From Puia dinghuensis (lineage in GTDB: Bacteria; Bacteroidota; Bacteroidia; Chitinophagales; Chitinophagaceae): DNA of 16,185 nt. Position 1 is the stretch's first letter, and the number at the start of each line of letters is the position of its first letter. Below, piece after piece: positions 13,893 through 16,185 of the stretch. A program made the translations under genes and the position numbers. The stretch is from positions 1 to 16,185 of the forward strand of contig JAMFRX010000728.1 of assembly GCA_026224995.1 (NCBI GenBank). Reading direction: 5' to 3'. Under the pieces are notes generated by a model, which was given only the letters and a program-made list of their open reading frames with translations, had not been told where the DNA came from and searched no databases.

Positions 13893-16185
13893 TTAGAATT
13901 TAACGTTGAGGTTGAGGCCGACCGTGCGGGAAGCTGGTGTTTGCAGATTGTCATATCCCGGGTCCGGGTCGGCGCCGTCCAGGTGAGAAAAGAGCAGCAG
14001 GTTCCTTCCCACGAGCGAGATATTGGCGGCCTTGAAGAATGCCGACGGCGTCCTGGGTGTATAGGTATAGGTCAGCGACACCTCCCGCAGCTTAACGAAC
14101 GAAGCATCCTTATACATATAGGGGTTACCGCCCAGCACACCCCAGTATTGCTGCCAGTTGACCATCGTCGTATTCTTTACGTAAGCGTTCTGCCCGCTGC
14201 TGGTAACAAGCTGTTCTCCCGGGACGACGATGCTATTCTTCCCCGCATTGTACATATCCCGTTGATAGGTGTTATCCGTCACCGGGTTGGTGCCCGCATT
14301 GATCGTCTTCGAGCGGGTCAGGTTGAAGATCGTACCGCCATACCGTCCATCGACATCTATCTGGAGCGCAAACTGTTTGTATGTAAAGCGGTTGGTGATG
14401 CCCGCGGTCCATAACGGAGTGGAGTCACCGAAAGCCTGCAAGGTCGGTGCGGTGATGGGTAGCCCATTGGAGGCGATCACAAGAGAGCCGTCGGGAGCAT
14501 GTTCATTTCCCTGGGCTAATATCTTGTTGACGCTCTGGCCCACCGTCAGGCCGTTGTAGTTACCATGCAAGGTCGGGTCCAGCTCCTTGATGATCTTCTT
14601 ATACGTACTCCAGTTCACGAGGGCGAACCAGCTGAAGCTCCTGTTCTGGATGATATTGCCGGAGACGCTGATCTCGCCGCCGCTGCGCAGGTAGTGATTG
14701 GCATTTTCCAGGCGGGTGGTATAGCCGGCCGCTGCGGATACGGGCAGGTTAATGATGGTGTTCTCATCCAGGCTCCTGAAATAGGTGAGGTCCAGGTTCA
14801 GGCGGTTCCTGAAGAACCGGAGGTCCGCGCCATATTCCTGGGTGGTGGTGATCTGGGGTTTGATATTGGCGTTGGTAAGCGTCGAAGGCTGTACGACGGT
14901 AGTGCTGCCATTCCAGGTCTGACCCGGCACATAGGTCTGGTCGATGGCATAGATCCCCAGATCGGTGGCCACCTGCGCCACCGAAGCCCGGAGCTTGGCG
15001 AAAGAGATCACTTCCGGCAATTTCACGACATCAGATAGAATAAAGCCCAGCGAGGTAGAAGGATAGAAATAGGTATCGTTGGCGATCGGCAGCGTGGAGG
15101 AGCGATCGATCCTTCCCGTTGCATTCCAGTAGAGCCAGCTCTTATACCCCAGAGTATAGGCCGCATACCAGCTGTTGACCTGCTCCCGCTGGTTATAGTT
15201 CACATTCATCGGATCCTGATTGATATTGGCCGTGGGCACGATCAGGGGATTGCTGGCATTGGCAAAATTGTATACCCCGGGCACGCTGAGCCCATCGGCC
15301 TTCAGCCCCTGCTCCCGGTCGGAGTAGTAACGGATATTGGATCCCGCCAGGGCATTCAGGGAGAAGTTGCTGCCAAAGCGATGGTTGTAAGACAGCAGGA
15401 CATCCGCATTGATATCGAAGGTATTCTCGTTTTCCGTCTGGTAACCCCCGTTTACGCCAAAGGAAAAGGGTGCATTGGAATATTCGCGAAAGCTCTTTGG
15501 AACTTTCAGGTCCTGGAACCGGGCGATATTATTAACCCCGGCACGGGCAGTGAGGTTCAGACCCGGTGCGATATCATAGCTGAGGGAATAGTTGCCGAAG
15601 GTTGTGCTCTTGTTGAGGCTGCGCTTGTATTCATAGGCGATGAACCAGGGGTTGTTGTATTCGATCTGGTTGTACCAGAGCTGCTGCAGCCCCACCTGTC
15701 CGGGCTGCCAGTAATTTCTGAACTGGCGGATATCTGTATCGATCCCTTCCCAGATGGCGATGGTATAGATCAGGTTCTTTCGAAAATCATTGGCGGCTTC
15801 TCCGCCGAAAGGGTAGTCGTTGGTATAGGAGTGGCTGTAGTTGAGAGAAAAATCCGCTTTTAGCCGGGAGGTGAGGTTAAAGGTACCGGCAACAGAAAAG
15901 TCGTTGATATTAAGCTGGCTGTTGGGTACCTGTCCTTTCTGATAATTCTGACCCAGGGACAGCCGGATGCTGCCATTGTCGAAATTGCGGGACAGGCTGA
16001 GGTTGTCGGTAGTAAGGAAGGCCGGCCGGACATAATTGTGCAGGTTGTTCTTACCCCGGGAGACCCAGGGCGTAGGTGTACGGGCGCCGGTTACCGGATC
16101 GACGGGACTGTCCCATTGGACTTCGTTGAGGCCGGCATCCAGTTTCGGCCCCCAGGACCCGGCGCCGCCGCCGGCATCATCATCA
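13893..16185 (-). CDS. SusC/RagA-like TonB-dependent outer-membrane receptor, partial (5' end beyond window)
   Basis: 763 residues of a SusC-type receptor are visible, open to the right edge without a stop; a GTG at 15695 is internal and not the start. The first visible residues include SWGPKLDAG, a landmark at the end of the plug domain in SusC proteins, so the signal peptide, the carboxypeptidase-D-like domain and most of the plug are missing. The rest is a beta-barrel with alternating aromatic strands, ending in LNLNVKF with the terminal Phe usual for outer-membrane barrels. It imports a substrate across the outer membrane using TonB energy, with the SusD-like lipoprotein encoded next. The Asp/Gly-rich stretch before SWGPKLD at the window edge is an unusual loop composition. 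Confidence 0.94.
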   Translation of the reverse strand, partial: DDDAGGGAGSWGPKLDAGLNEVQWDSPVDPVTGARTPTPWVSRGKNNLHNYVRPAFLTTDNLSLSRNFDNGSIRLSLGQNYQKGQVPNSQLNINDFSVAGTFNLTSRLKADFSLNYSHSYTNDYPFGGEAANDFRKNLIYTIAIWEGIDTDIRQFRNYWQPGQVGLQQLWYNQIEYNNPWFIAYEYKRSLNKSTTFGNYSLSYDIAPGLNLTARAGVNNIARFQDLKVPKSFREYSNAPFSFGVNGGYQTENENTFDINADVLLSYNHRFGSNFSLNALAGSNIRYYSDREQGLKADGLSVPGVYNFANASNPLIVPTANINQDPMNVNYNQREQVNSWYAAYTLGYKSWLYWNATGRIDRSSTLPIANDTYFYPSTSLGFILSDVVKLPEVISFAKLRASVAQVATDLGIYAIDQTYVPGQTWNGSTTVVQPSTLTNANIKPQITTTQEYGADLRFFRNRLNLDLTYFRSLDENTIINLPVSAAAGYTTRLENANHYLRSGGEISVSGNIIQNRSFSWFALVNWSTYKKIIKELDPTLHGNYNGLTVGQSVNKILAQGNEHAPDGSLVIASNGLPITAPTLQAFGDSTPLWTAGITNRFTYKQFALQIDVDGRYGGTIFNLTRSKTINAGTNPVTDNTYQRDMYNAGKNSIVVPGEQLVTSSGQNAYVKNTTMVNWQQYWGVLGGNPYMYKDASFVKLREVSLTYTYTPRTPSAFFKAANISLVGRNLLLFSHLDGADPDPGYDNLQTPASRTVGLNLNVKF

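Noticed and set aside
15695..15695. GTG start of a 600-residue receptor
   Set aside because: The frame stays open to the window edge and encodes further SusC barrel and plug-end sequence, so the gene is longer and truncated by the window.

Overview
The window reads as a chromosomal segment of a fairly GC-rich Bacteroidota, most likely a Chitinophaga relative. The evidence is a SusC/SusD outer-membrane pair, start codons that mostly lack a Shine-Dalgarno sequence, and a flexirubin/aryl-polyene pigment locus whose ammonia-lyase closely resembles, from memory, the tyrosine ammonia-lyase of Flavobacterium johnsoniae. Genus is inferred only. Every gene except pdxA is on the minus strand, so the biology reads from right to left.

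Right part (10166-16185): a SusC/RagA-type TonB-dependent receptor (its N-terminal part lies beyond the window), a SusD-like surface lipoprotein, then two tandem paralogous secreted alkaline-phosphatase-superfamily hydrolases. Spacings are 5-20 nt, so this is probably one operon. There is no glycoside hydrolase in view. This suggests a nutrient-uptake locus whose substrate carries a phosphoester rather than being a plain glycan.

Middle (6276-10176): conserved housekeeping genes. pdxA (vitamin B6) is on the plus strand and divergent from rsmA (16S rRNA dimethyltransferase). After rsmA come a D-2-hydroxyacid/phosphoglycerate dehydrogenase, greA (with a strong Shine-Dalgarno sequence, notable in this phylum) and a HIT-family hydrolase.

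Left part (1-6276): a pigment biosynthesis operon joined to the HIT gene by a 1-nt stop/start overlap. In order it encodes a PaaK-like acyl ligase, a tyrosine ammonia-lyase, a FabG-like ketoreductase, a FabZ/ApeP-like hotdog dehydratase, a ketosynthase, a short chain-length-factor-like half ketosynthase without a nucleophile, and a second ketosynthase cut off by the window edge. Likely logic: tyrosine is deaminated to 4-coumarate, the ligase activates it, and the ketosynthase/CLF, ketoreductase and dehydratase build the conjugated polyene on an ACP encoded outside the window, giving the aryl-polyene half of a flexirubin.

Items most worth following up are the pigment operon overlapping a housekeeping gene, a perfect 22-bp palindrome just upstream of its first gene, the half-KS and the Gln-for-His dehydratase, and the duplicated phosphatase-like genes in a SusCD locus. 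I see no RNA gene, insertion sequence or CRISPR array, and no non-coding gap above 300 bases.
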